A stretch of DNA of 39,191 nt from the NCBI GenBank assembly GCA_964517145.1, contig CAZFBN010000037.1, forward strand, positions 1-39,191, in the 5' to 3' direction. Source of the stretch: JADJNW01 sp964517145 (GTDB taxonomy: Bacteria; Bacteroidota; Bacteroidia; Chitinophagales; Saprospiraceae). Shown here one piece after another: positions 8,462 to 16,007 of the stretch. The position numbers and the translations under genes are program-made. Under the pieces are notes generated by a model. It did no database searches. It was not told where the DNA came from and worked only from the letters and a program-made list of their open reading frames with translations. The stretch's first letter is position 1. Each line of letters starts with the position of its first letter.

Positions 8462-9583
8462 ATGAATAGTAAGTATATTATATTTTTGTTTAGCGCGGTT
8501 ATAATTCTTGCTGCTGCCTGCGGCAATCAGGAACCCGGCGGCGAAGATTGCGACAACTGCCCGGTGGATGATAAAATTACAGGTGTCTATAATCCAACGG
8601 ATTACATATTAGAAGTGCCTACATGGTTACCAAAGCCAGTTATTCCTGGCGATAATAAATTGACGGTGGAAGGGGTGGAATTGGGTCGAAGATTATTTTA
8701 CGATCCGATTTTGTCTCTGAATGGTCAAATGTCGTGCGCCACTTGTCATCAACAGGATAAAGCTTTCACGGATGGAACGGCTTTCAGTCTGGGCGTGCGC
8801 GGCTTACCCGGCAAGCGCAGCGCGATGTCTATCGTCAATATGGCATTTAATATCAATGGATTTTTCTGGGATGGGCGAGCGATCTCATTGGAAGAGCAAG
8901 CGATATTTCCGGTCGAAGATCATCTGGAAATGAACGAAGACTGGGCAAATGTAGAACAAAAATTGCGCAAACATGCGGAGTATCCCACCTTGTTTAGGCA
9001 GGCGTTTGGCATTGAGCGGAAGGCAGAATTGACAAAAGAGCTGGTAGTCAAAGCTTTAGCGCAATTTGAGCGCACTTTGATCAGCGGCAATTCCCGTTTT
9101 GATCGGATTGTGTGGTTGAATGACGGTTTTTTGGAGGACGACGAGGAACGCGGTCGCCGCCTGTTTTTCTTTGAACCAAATGACGTGATGCACCCCGGTT
9201 GTTCGCATTGCCATTTCGATCCGCTTTATACCGATAATAATTATCACAACAATGGTTTGGACAGCGTGGCAACTTTGGAAGCATTTAAGGATTTGGGGCG
9301 GGGCGAGGTGTCAAAAAATCGATTTGACAATGGAAAATTTCGGGTGCCGACTTTGAGAAATATTGAATTAACGGCACCGTACATGCACGACGGGCGATTT
9401 AAAACCTTGGAAGAAGTGCTGGAAAATTATAGTAAAGGTGGACATAATGTTGAAAATGAGAATGTTAACATTGCAGCATTCCCACTGACGGAAAGGGACA
9501 AACAAGATTTAATCGCTTTTCTAAAAACACTGACGGATACGAGTTTTATCAATAATCCGAAGTTTAGTTCTCCGTTTAAATAA
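8462..9583 (+). CDS. Di-heme cytochrome c peroxidase / MauG-MbnH-like lipoprotein 2
   Basis: This paralog of the preceding gene (373 aa from the ATG at 8462; an upstream in-frame TTG at 8435 is less likely) has a lipoprotein signal ending ILAAAC, an acidic Cys-containing stretch (EDCDNCPVDD), and heme sites CATCH (residues 92-96) and CSHCH (247-251). RFDNGKFRVPTLRNIELTAPYMHDGRF and the preceding GRRLFYDPILS match the same family as its neighbour, and the two can be aligned almost throughout. The ATG lies 32 bp after the previous stop, so the two are surely co-transcribed. Two non-identical di-heme enzymes may match the two MbnP-like proteins one to one. The operon ends at the palindromes at 9612-9720. 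Confidence 0.92.
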   Translation: MNSKYIIFLFSAVIILAAACGNQEPGGEDCDNCPVDDKITGVYNPTDYILEVPTWLPKPVIPGDNKLTVEGVELGRRLFYDPILSLNGQMSCATCHQQDKAFTDGTAFSLGVRGLPGKRSAMSIVNMAFNINGFFWDGRAISLEEQAIFPVEDHLEMNEDWANVEQKLRKHAEYPTLFRQAFGIERKAELTKELVVKALAQFERTLISGNSRFDRIVWLNDGFLEDDEERGRRLFFFEPNDVMHPGCSHCHFDPLYTDNNYHNNGLDSVATLEAFKDLGRGEVSKNRFDNGKFRVPTLRNIELTAPYMHDGRFKTLEEVLENYSKGGHNVENENVNIAAFPLTERDKQDLIAFLKTLTDTSFINNPKFSSPFK

Positions 9584-9611
9584 AATTTTTGGTGGATCAA
9601 ACAAGTTGACC

Positions 9612-9658
9612 GGACTACATTGCTGACAGCACTTCGAGTGCTGTCAGCAATATAGTCC
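9612..9658. repeat. 22-bp-arm palindrome after the peroxidase operon
   Basis: Arms at 9612-9633 and 9637-9658 are complementary at 21 of 22 positions with a 3-base tcg loop, giving a very stable hairpin just past the peroxidase stop. No T-tract follows, so it may protect or process the 3' end rather than terminate by itself. Confidence 0.75.
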
Positions 9659-9674
9659 ACTTATTTTAGCATTG

Positions 9675-9720
9675 AAAAAAGCCGACTCCGGTTAAAAAAA
9701 TTCGGAGTCGGCTTCTTTTT
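9675..9720. terminator. Bidirectional rho-independent terminator
   Basis: A perfect 10-bp GC-rich stem (gccgactccg at 9681-9690 and its complement at 9703-9712) is preceded by six A and followed by a T-rich tract, the form of an intrinsic terminator that works in both directions. On the + strand it ends the MbnP/peroxidase operon. Confidence 0.85.
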
Positions 9721-9824
9721 TTGCTTTTTTTTCAAAAAAAAATTCAAAAAAAATAAAGTTTGAAAATAGATATTTTTCACAATAAGAGTAAATTTTTGAT
9801 TTATAATATCTATTTTAGATAGGT

Positions 9825-9855
9825 TTTGTTGTGTTTTGGTTTGAAAATATTTTTC
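9825..9855 (+). promoter_or_regulatory. Candidate Bacteroidota promoter (TTTG-N19-TATTTTTC)
   Basis: TTTG at 9825-9828 is followed after exactly 19 bases by TATTTTTC at 9848-9855, which matches the Bacteroidota -33/-7 consensus (TTTG, TAnnTTTG) at 11 of 12 defined bases. Transcription would begin near 9862 and enter the structured region and glpD. The region is very AT-rich, so a chance match is possible. Confidence 0.4.
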
Positions 9856-9927
9856 ACAAAAGGCTTTTTTTGTCCTTGTTCTTAGCGTAGAAATATAAGA
9901 TGTTTGTATTGTCAAACGAAATGATTG

Positions 9928-10189
9928 CCGGTGAACGAACCGGACGCAAAAGTTGGATAATAATATGGGATATTAGTTGCGCTGATAGTAAGTCAGGATT
10001 TAGGGATAAAAACCTGACTTACTACCCGCAAATTTCGAGGAGAAAGGCTTCCAACAGCGACGTTTGAAAAGAACTAGATTAGATCAACCGGCTTACGGGC
10101 TGGTCACCTAGATAAGTATATGTTCATGGGATTATAAATTTGTTGATAGTGAGTCGTATCGCAACGTTGTGATGCGACTTACTTTTTTT
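9928..10189 (+). ncRNA. Structured leader or small RNA with terminator and alternative pairings
   Basis: Four hairpins are visible: ccggt/accgg (9928-9932 with 9939-9943); a perfect 12-bp stem (9986-9997 with 10013-10024); a central imperfect stem (about 10073-10110); and a 16-bp stem (10148-10163 with 10168-10183) followed by seven T, 10183-10189. The last stem contains three G-U pairs that hold only in the + strand transcript, which indicates + transcription and a real terminator. The arms can swap: 10016-10024 can pair with 10147-10155, and 9987-9994 with 10176-10183, so folding could decide termination. glpD starts about 165 bp downstream. No known riboswitch, RNase P, tmRNA, SRP RNA or 6S signature was recognised. 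It may regulate glpD or be an independent small RNA. Confidence 0.55.
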
Positions 10190-10355
10190 ATATCCAATAG
10201 GAAACCGAAAGGTACTTCCTTTTTTAACGCGAGGGTACTTTTTTCACCGCTCTTTTCTGCCAGTTTTGAGCAAATCTATACTTTCTCTTTTTCGCACTTT
10301 TTTGAAGATTTTTGAATCCTAAGGCGATTTCAATTGTTACATTTTATGAAATGAA
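10190..10355. other. AT-rich region between RNA terminator and glpD
   Basis: These 166 bases hold no convincing ORF. Two gaggtacttc/ggtacttt-like words recur at about 10210 and 10235. Two ATG codons just before glpD (10346 and 10351) are out of frame and stop within a few codons, so they would give at most a tiny upstream peptide. Confidence 0.4.
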
Positions 10356-12032
10356 TTGCCCATTAGTAGCAAAACTCGTTTAGCCGTGAATGTCCTATCT
10401 GCAAAAAATCGCGCTCAACTCATTCAACAACTTCAATCGGAAACCTTTGATCTGGTGGTCATCGGCGGCGGCATCACTGGTGCGGGTATTGCGCTGGATG
10501 CGGCATCGCGGGGCATGAAAGTCGTGCTGGTAGAAATGCAGGATTTTGCCTCCGGCACGAGTAGCAAATCTACCAAGCTGATTCACGGCGGATTACGCTA
10601 TCTAAAACAATTTGAAGTGATGTTGGTGCGCGAGGTTGGGCGAGAGCGGGCGGTGGTGCATCAGTTGGCACCGCATTTGGTAACGGCTGAAAAAATGTTG
10701 CTTCCGCTCGTTGAAGGCGGTACATATGGTAAATGGGCAACATCTTTCGGTTTGTATGTATATGATTTTTTAGCAGATGTGCAGGAGATCGATCGGAGGC
10801 GGATGCTCACACGCGCGGAAGCACTGGTGGAGGAGCCTTTGCTGCGAGAGGATATTGTGGTTGGCGGTGGTTTATATGCTGAATATCGTACAGATGATGC
10901 CCGACTGACAATTGAAATTATAAAAACAGCAGCGCAGTATGGTGCCTTGAGTTTGAATTATTCACTTGTTGAAAATTTTGTATATAATAATGGCAAAATT
11001 ACCGGCGTTCATTGCCTGGATTTAATTGATAATCAGCCGTTTGAAATAAAAGCGCAGTATGTAATAAATGCTGCCGGACCCTGGGTGGATCAGTTGCGGC
11101 GAAAGGATCAATCCTTACAGGGTAAACGGATTTTTCATTCCAAAGGGGTGCACCTGGTGCTGCCGCATGAGCGCTTGCCGTTGAAACATGCGGTTTATTT
11201 TGATGTGCCGGATGGGCGGATGATTTTTGCAATTCCCAGATTACGAACGACTTATGTCGGTACGACGGATACACCTTATGAAGGCGATTTGAATAAAGTG
11301 CTGGCTACGAAAGCCGACGTAGATTATATTTTGAATGCGACCAATCAAATGTTTCCGAGTGTGCAACTGAGTGTTGAAGATGTGGAGTCGAGTTGGGCGG
11401 GCTTGCGTCCCTTGATTTTTGAGGAGGGAAAGTCAGCGTCGGAAATGTCAAGAAAAGATGAGTTGTTTGAATCGGAATCGGGCTTGATTTCTATCGCCGG
11501 GGGGAAGTTGACGGGTTACCGTAAAATGGCAGAAAAAGTGGTAAATCGCGTGGCGAGCAAGTTTAAAAAGCAGCAAAACCGGGCATTTGAGGAATGTAAA
11601 ACGGAGCAGATTCCACTTTCAGGCGGTCCATTTCAAGATGCAGCGGAAGTGATGGCATATAAAAATACAATTTGCACTACAATTCGCAATGCTGGATTAT
11701 CGGATTATTACACCAGTTATTTAGTAGCAAATTATGGTAAACAAACGGATATCATATTAAAATATGCTCCATTTAATTCTGAAGACCCAGCATTGGCGCT
11801 GCTTCGGTCAGAATTACAATTTTGTTTGGAACATGAATTGGTATTTAAACCCTTGGATTTTTTTAATCGTCGCACGGGACTTTTATATTTTAATATTCAG
11901 CGTATTGAACCAGTATTGGATATAATATTGGAAGATTTTAAAACGTATTTTGATTGGAATGACAGTCAGTTACAGTCAGAAAAAGCGGATGTAATAAAAG
12001 CCATTCAGGAAGTTTCTACGTTTAAAGAATAG
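10356..12032 (+). CDS. glpD: Glycerol-3-phosphate dehydrogenase/oxidase (FAD-dependent)
   Basis: The product (up to 558 aa) oxidises sn-glycerol 3-phosphate to dihydroxyacetone phosphate and passes electrons to the quinone pool or oxygen. The dinucleotide-binding motif FDLVVIGGGITGAGIALDAA is followed by SGTSSKSTKLIHGGLRYLKQFE, the GlpD signature, then a substrate-site region TYVGTTDTPYEGD and a C-terminal GlpD helical domain. The start is unsettled: in-frame choices are TTG 10356 and GTG 10386; both ATG codons just upstream are out of frame. GTG 10386 would give an N-terminus of the length usual in the family. A long structured RNA precedes the gene. No glpF or glpK lies in the window. It converges with the DUF1501 gene. 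Confidence 0.94.
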   Translation: MPISSKTRLAVNVLSAKNRAQLIQQLQSETFDLVVIGGGITGAGIALDAASRGMKVVLVEMQDFASGTSSKSTKLIHGGLRYLKQFEVMLVREVGRERAVVHQLAPHLVTAEKMLLPLVEGGTYGKWATSFGLYVYDFLADVQEIDRRRMLTRAEALVEEPLLREDIVVGGGLYAEYRTDDARLTIEIIKTAAQYGALSLNYSLVENFVYNNGKITGVHCLDLIDNQPFEIKAQYVINAAGPWVDQLRRKDQSLQGKRIFHSKGVHLVLPHERLPLKHAVYFDVPDGRMIFAIPRLRTTYVGTTDTPYEGDLNKVLATKADVDYILNATNQMFPSVQLSVEDVESSWAGLRPLIFEEGKSASEMSRKDELFESESGLISIAGGKLTGYRKMAEKVVNRVASKFKKQQNRAFEECKTEQIPLSGGPFQDAAEVMAYKNTICTTIRNAGLSDYYTSYLVANYGKQTDIILKYAPFNSEDPALALLRSELQFCLEHELVFKPLDFFNRRTGLLYFNIQRIEPVLDIILEDFKTYFDWNDSQLQSEKADVIKAIQEVSTFKE

Positions 12033-12144
12033 TACACTGATTTTTATGATGGTTATGATTTAGGCTGATTTAATACACTGTGAATTTTTAAAACTTGCTA
12101 CAATTGGAATTTGATGTTAATCATTAAATATCAGGCTTTAATAT

Positions 12145-12173
12145 GTGTGGCACATTGCAAAAATGTGCCACAC
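12145..12173. terminator. Hairpin between convergent glpD and DUF1501 genes
   Basis: A perfect 12-bp stem (12145-12156 with 12162-12173) encloses a gcaaa loop in the short space between two convergent genes. No T-tract follows on either strand, so its role as a shared terminator is likely but not certain. Confidence 0.6.
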
Positions 12174-12256
12174 TAGTGTTACAAACTCACGCGCGAGAGG
12201 AATATTAAATCAGTACGGATCATAATTATCTTAATAATCAGCGTACCATCTCTAAT

Positions 12257-13974
12257 TTATATTTTGACCATTCGTTTGGTCTTTACCTCATTGTCCATTT
12301 GTAATCTATAAAAATAAGTACCTGTTGCCAATCGGGAACCATCAAATTTTATCTGATGCNNNNNNNNNNNNNNNNNNNNNNNNNNNNNNNNNNNNNNNNN
12401 NNNNNNNNNNNNNNNNNNNNNNNNNNNNNNNNNNNNNNNNNNNNNNNNNNNNNNNNNNNTCTATAAAAATAAGTACCTGTTGCCAATCGGGAACCATCAA
12501 ATTTTATCTGATGCTCGCCGTTATTTAATTTTTTACTAAATAAAACTTGTAATTCACTGCCCAAGGCATCGTAAATACTGAGCCGAACCCAGGCATCTTT
12601 TGATAATGTGAAGGTAATATTGGTATAATCATTAAACGGATTCGGAAAATTATTTAATTGTAATGCATTGACATTGATTGGCTCATCTATCGAAGTCGTC
12701 GCATTACAATCGCGCAGAATGGGTAAATAACTAAACTCAGGATGTAATAAATTTTGTATGATACTTTCTTCCACCTTAAACCAATCTTTTAAAATAGAGC
12801 CATAAATATCACGGAAATCATGTTGCATGGGCACGCCTTCATTGCCATCAATGTCATTGGTAATCTCAGGATTTTCACCTAAAATAGCCGGATTCACGCA
12901 AGAGCCAAACACCATGAGGGGCGCGGCAGTACCATGATCGGTGCCGAAACTTTCGTTGGAACGTATGCGCCGCCCAAATTCAGAAAACGTCATGCCGATG
13001 ACGCGTTCTTCTAGTCCAAGTTGCTTTAAATCAGTTTGAAACGCATTAATGGCATCTGATAATTGTTGCAATAAAGTCGCATGATCGCCAGTCGTAGTAT
13101 CACCGCCCACGACCTGATTGGCATGCGTATCAAATCCGCCGATGCTCACCACATATACTTTGGTTTGCAAGCCACCGGAAATCAACAACGCCACATTTTT
13201 CAGCTGTTCTGCCAGCCGATTGTTAGCAGGATAAGTCACCTGATTGCTTCCGCCATTTGCAGCAGCAGTGATAGAATCCGCGTAGGCATTGGTCTGCACG
13301 ATAGACGTGCGCAAGAAGGTCAGCTCCCTGCCATACGGCGTATCCGGTGTCTCGCCCGCAGCGCCTTGGGTAAGCGGGAAGAGATTGAACGGATCGCTCA
13401 GCGTCATACTAAAATTGGATGCTGTACCCTGGCAAGTCTGCGACACAGTGCTGCCCATAGTAATGGCGAAAGGGTGCGGATACTCAGCACTCGGATACCC
13501 TTCTGGGAAATCGGCGTGATCTTTTTCAAAATAACGACCCATCCAGCCGGTATTCCAGTATTCATTGGCAGGAGAGCCACTTGTCCAAATGTCGGTCGAG
13601 CGAAAGTGCGAGCGATTTTGATTTGGATAGCCCGCAGCTTGTATAATGTTTAATTTAGCATTATCATATAATGATTTTAATCCGATCATTACTGGATGTA
13701 AACCAGTCTTATCTGTCAATGACAATACTTTGTTTTCCGGAATCATTACATTACTACGTACCGCAGCGATGCCGCTATATTGGTCGCGTGGAATAATCAT
13801 GTTCAACCCGTCATTGCCGCCGTTCATTTGGATGATGACCAACACACGATCGGAATTGGGGTCCATAAAATTAAAAATCGAAGATTTTGGCATAGCAGCC
13901 AACGGCATTCCCTTCAAAAACAAGGGGATACTCATTGCCGTGCCTGCAGATTTTATAAAATTTCTTCTTTTCAT
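12257..13974 (-). CDS. DUF1501 family protein, Tat-like signal and T9SS domain (crossed by assembly gap)
   Basis: The N-terminus KRRNFIKSAG followed by a hydrophobic run resembles a twin-arginine signal. The DUF1501 body (alkaline-phosphatase/sulfatase-like superfamily) has LVIIQMNGGNDGLNMIIPRDQY, GGFDTHANQV, GMTFSEFGRRIRSN and a FGTDHGTAAPL motif. The last about 85 residues form a type A T9SS sorting domain (NFPNPFNDYTNITF, GTYFYR). The reading frame runs into 100 N. The 55 bases before and after the N run are identical; removing one copy plus the N joins GTYFYR to LQMDNEVKTKRMVKI and a TAA at 12257-12259, giving exactly 520 aa, the length of the paralog at 16008-17570. So the gene is probably intact in the organism. 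Confidence 0.9.
12305..12359. repeat. 55-bp exact duplicate flanking the N gap (left copy)
   Basis: This segment is identical to 12460-12514 on the far side of the N run. The copies most likely come from two contig ends that overlap but were not merged during scaffolding. Confidence 0.9.
12360..12459. other. 100-N scaffold gap
   Basis: Exactly 100 N, a conventional placeholder length, separates two identical 55-base ends. The gap size is therefore arbitrary and the real distance is probably negative (an overlap). Confidence 0.97.
12460..12514. repeat. 55-bp exact duplicate flanking the N gap (right copy)
   Basis: Identical to 12305-12359. It encodes part of the T9SS sorting domain of the DUF1501 protein on the - strand, and the natural continuation of that domain lies left of the other copy. 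Confidence 0.9.
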
Positions 13975-13995
13975 TTTTTTTAATTTAGGTGTTCT

Positions 13996-15678
13996 TTAGC
14001 TCAAATAAAATTCTGGCATGGTCAGCAAGGCGCTCAGCAGGTCGCGCAGCTTTTCTTCCACGGCTCTGGCGAGTTGCGTATTCGTCGGGTCTGCCTCATA
14101 ATCGGTGTATTCGATGCCCCATTCATAATCGGGTAAGCCTGGTAACAGTATCTCTTTGAGCGCCACTACTTGCGATTCGCTCAAGGGTTGAGGGCATAAA
14201 ATTTTAGCAAAACCAGTTACCACGTTATTCGGGTCATAAGGATCATCTAATGTTTTTATAAAGTCTAATACATTGATTTTCAAACGAAAGCCACCTGCCA
14301 ATCCAAAGCCATTGCCCGCCAGTGTATTGGTGAAAGTCATACGCGGAGGTAGGGTAGAGGCATTGATCCAAATGCGATAGTAAGTTGGCTCCTGGTAATA
14401 TGCCTTCCAACCGGCTACATCAGGCGGGTTAAAATATTCCATCTGCATGGTTTGTGCATTGCGGAACAACAAAAGCCAAGCCGCGTATTTTGCTGCCAAA
14501 TTGCTTGGGAAAACGGTTTCAGTTTGTTTTACAGTAGAAATAATAAAGTCCAGGGGATTTTTTATCATAGGACCCACGTTCAAAATATTGTAAAAATGCT
14601 CGCTTTTCAACAATGCAATTAATGCCGGCTTGATGTTGTAATCGTTGTCAATCAGCAACTGAGCCATTGGTGCAATCACATTTTGCTCCGCAGCAGCATC
14701 TATTTCGTAATACACAAACCAGCGATACAATTTCCGACTGATAAACGTCGCCACTTCCGATTTTTGAAAAATAAGATCCACCAAATGCTTGTACTCTTGG
14801 TCGCCCATGTTGTCGATGGTTACATTGTTAAAACGATGCGACAATTGCTTCGTGCCGGTTTCGTGCTGGTTGGGTTGAAAAATTGAGCCAACACTGACCG
14901 CAGGATTGTTAGAATAATGCCCTATGTCGCGCCAGCCCGTCAACACCTTTGCCATTTGCACCACATCTTGTTCGGTAAAAGTTGTGTAGTCGCCAGGACC
15001 TGCCAAATCTCCTTTTCCCAGCGTGAAAAGCTCCATCAATTCTCTTGCATAGTTCTCATTTGGCGCACGGCGCGTATTTTGATTGCCATTCAAAAAGCGC
15101 AGCATCGCCGGATCAACCGTGACCGCTTTGACCAGATCACGAAAGTTGCCCCAGGCATTCGTTCGCAGCGTTGTGATATATTTGTAAAAAAACTTTGGAT
15201 CATTGATATTCATCGTATTGACCGCAAAGTGATTGTGCCAGAACAAGGTCAGCTTTTCGCGAATGGAAATACCTTCGTTGAGCAACAATCCAATTGCCCA
15301 GCCGCGAAGACTTTGGTTGCGGTAAGTGCGCACATTTACTGCAGCATCATAAGGCGCATTTACCCAGGTGCTGCCAATCGATACCGTCGGGTCATTCGCA
15401 AAATTATAATTCACAGGTGGTTCAGGAAGTGGCAAGTCCTTGAATAACAGGTCAATTGTACCATCCACGCCTTTTTCGACTGCATCTTTCATTTGTGCAT
15501 ACGTGGGTCCAAATGTGGCACGACGCAACAAGTGCGCGGCTTGTTCAAATCCCCAGATGCCGGAGTAAGGCGCTAAAGTGCCATCCGTTTCCGGCGGTGT
15601 AAGGGGCATTTCCAGCGTGCTTGACGCGGTGCTTGGCTTTTTGCCCAAAAAAGTGGCGAGCGTAGCTCTTCTGTCCAT
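13996..15678 (-). CDS. DUF1800 family protein (copy 2)
   Basis: The 560-aa product is a full-length DUF1800 protein: QAAHLLRRATFGPTYAQM near residue 45, REKLTLFWHNHFAVN, WGNFRDLVKAVTVDPAMLRFL, NENYARELMELFTLG, TEQDVVQMAKVLTGWRD and PPDVAGWKAYYQ. The biochemical function is unknown; the family is almost always encoded next to DUF1501, as here (21 bp to the DUF1501 start), so the two form one functional unit. There is no obvious signal peptide: the N-terminus reads MDRRATLATFLGKK. Its close paralog is at 17629-19314. The start ATG at 15678 is supported by matching N-termini of the two paralogs. Confidence 0.93.
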   Translation of the reverse strand: MDRRATLATFLGKKPSTASSTLEMPLTPPETDGTLAPYSGIWGFEQAAHLLRRATFGPTYAQMKDAVEKGVDGTIDLLFKDLPLPEPPVNYNFANDPTVSIGSTWVNAPYDAAVNVRTYRNQSLRGWAIGLLLNEGISIREKLTLFWHNHFAVNTMNINDPKFFYKYITTLRTNAWGNFRDLVKAVTVDPAMLRFLNGNQNTRRAPNENYARELMELFTLGKGDLAGPGDYTTFTEQDVVQMAKVLTGWRDIGHYSNNPAVSVGSIFQPNQHETGTKQLSHRFNNVTIDNMGDQEYKHLVDLIFQKSEVATFISRKLYRWFVYYEIDAAAEQNVIAPMAQLLIDNDYNIKPALIALLKSEHFYNILNVGPMIKNPLDFIISTVKQTETVFPSNLAAKYAAWLLLFRNAQTMQMEYFNPPDVAGWKAYYQEPTYYRIWINASTLPPRMTFTNTLAGNGFGLAGGFRLKINVLDFIKTLDDPYDPNNVVTGFAKILCPQPLSESQVVALKEILLPGLPDYEWGIEYTDYEADPTNTQLARAVEEKLRDLLSALLTMPEFYLS

Positions 15679-16007
15679 AAGCCTTTGGAATTAAGGTTTT
15701 ATGTAATAAAAATATTCAGAGGCTGCAAGCTGATTGCAGTTTATAAATTGCTTATAATCAAAGTAGTGTAAAAATTGTGCAAGTGGGTAATCCTTCGAAC
15801 AATAGCTTCGGGGCTGCTACGAATTGTCAGACTAGCAAAAAGTGTAAACGTTTAATGGAAGGGTAAAAAAAAATTATTGGGGTGTTTAATAGTCGATAGT
15901 CGATAGTCAATAGTCAATAGTTGGTAGTTTTATGGTTTACAAATTAAAAAAAGGAATGGGTGATGATTGTCCCTGAAGTCTTCCTATTCACCCATTCTAC
16001 AATTTCA
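15679..16007. other. Spacer between the two DUF1800-DUF1501 pairs
   Basis: No gene is seen in this 329-bp AT-rich stretch. It holds a period-7 microsatellite (15891-15925) and should contain the 3' end of the upstream pair and any promoter of the second pair, although no clear TAnnTTTG site was found on the - strand. Confidence 0.5.
15891..15925. repeat. Period-7 microsatellite
   Basis: Five successive 7-base units (agtcgat, agtcgat, agtcaat, agtcaat, agttggt) lie between the two DUF1800-DUF1501 pairs. Unit lengths of 7 or 8 also mark other spacers in this window. Confidence 0.75.

Noticed and set aside
9661..9915. 84-codon - strand frame rich in Phe, Lys and Asn
   Set aside because: It covers a terminator and homopolymer-rich AT spacer; composition looks like untranslated DNA.
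10031..10110. RNase P- or tmRNA-like words (gaggagaaagg, ccggcttacgg) in the RNA before glpD
   Set aside because: The universal RNase P core (GAGGAAAGUCC and its partner at proper distance) is not present, the two words lie only about 40 bases apart, and there is no tRNA-like end for tmRNA.
12325..12528. Short + strand frame spanning the N run
   Set aside because: It is an artefact of the 100 N and the duplicated 55-bp flank; the true gene lies on the other strand.
13081..13653. 190-codon + strand open frame inside the DUF1501 gene
   Set aside because: It is antisense to a well-matched DUF1501 coding region and has no recognisable motif; a shadow of codon bias.
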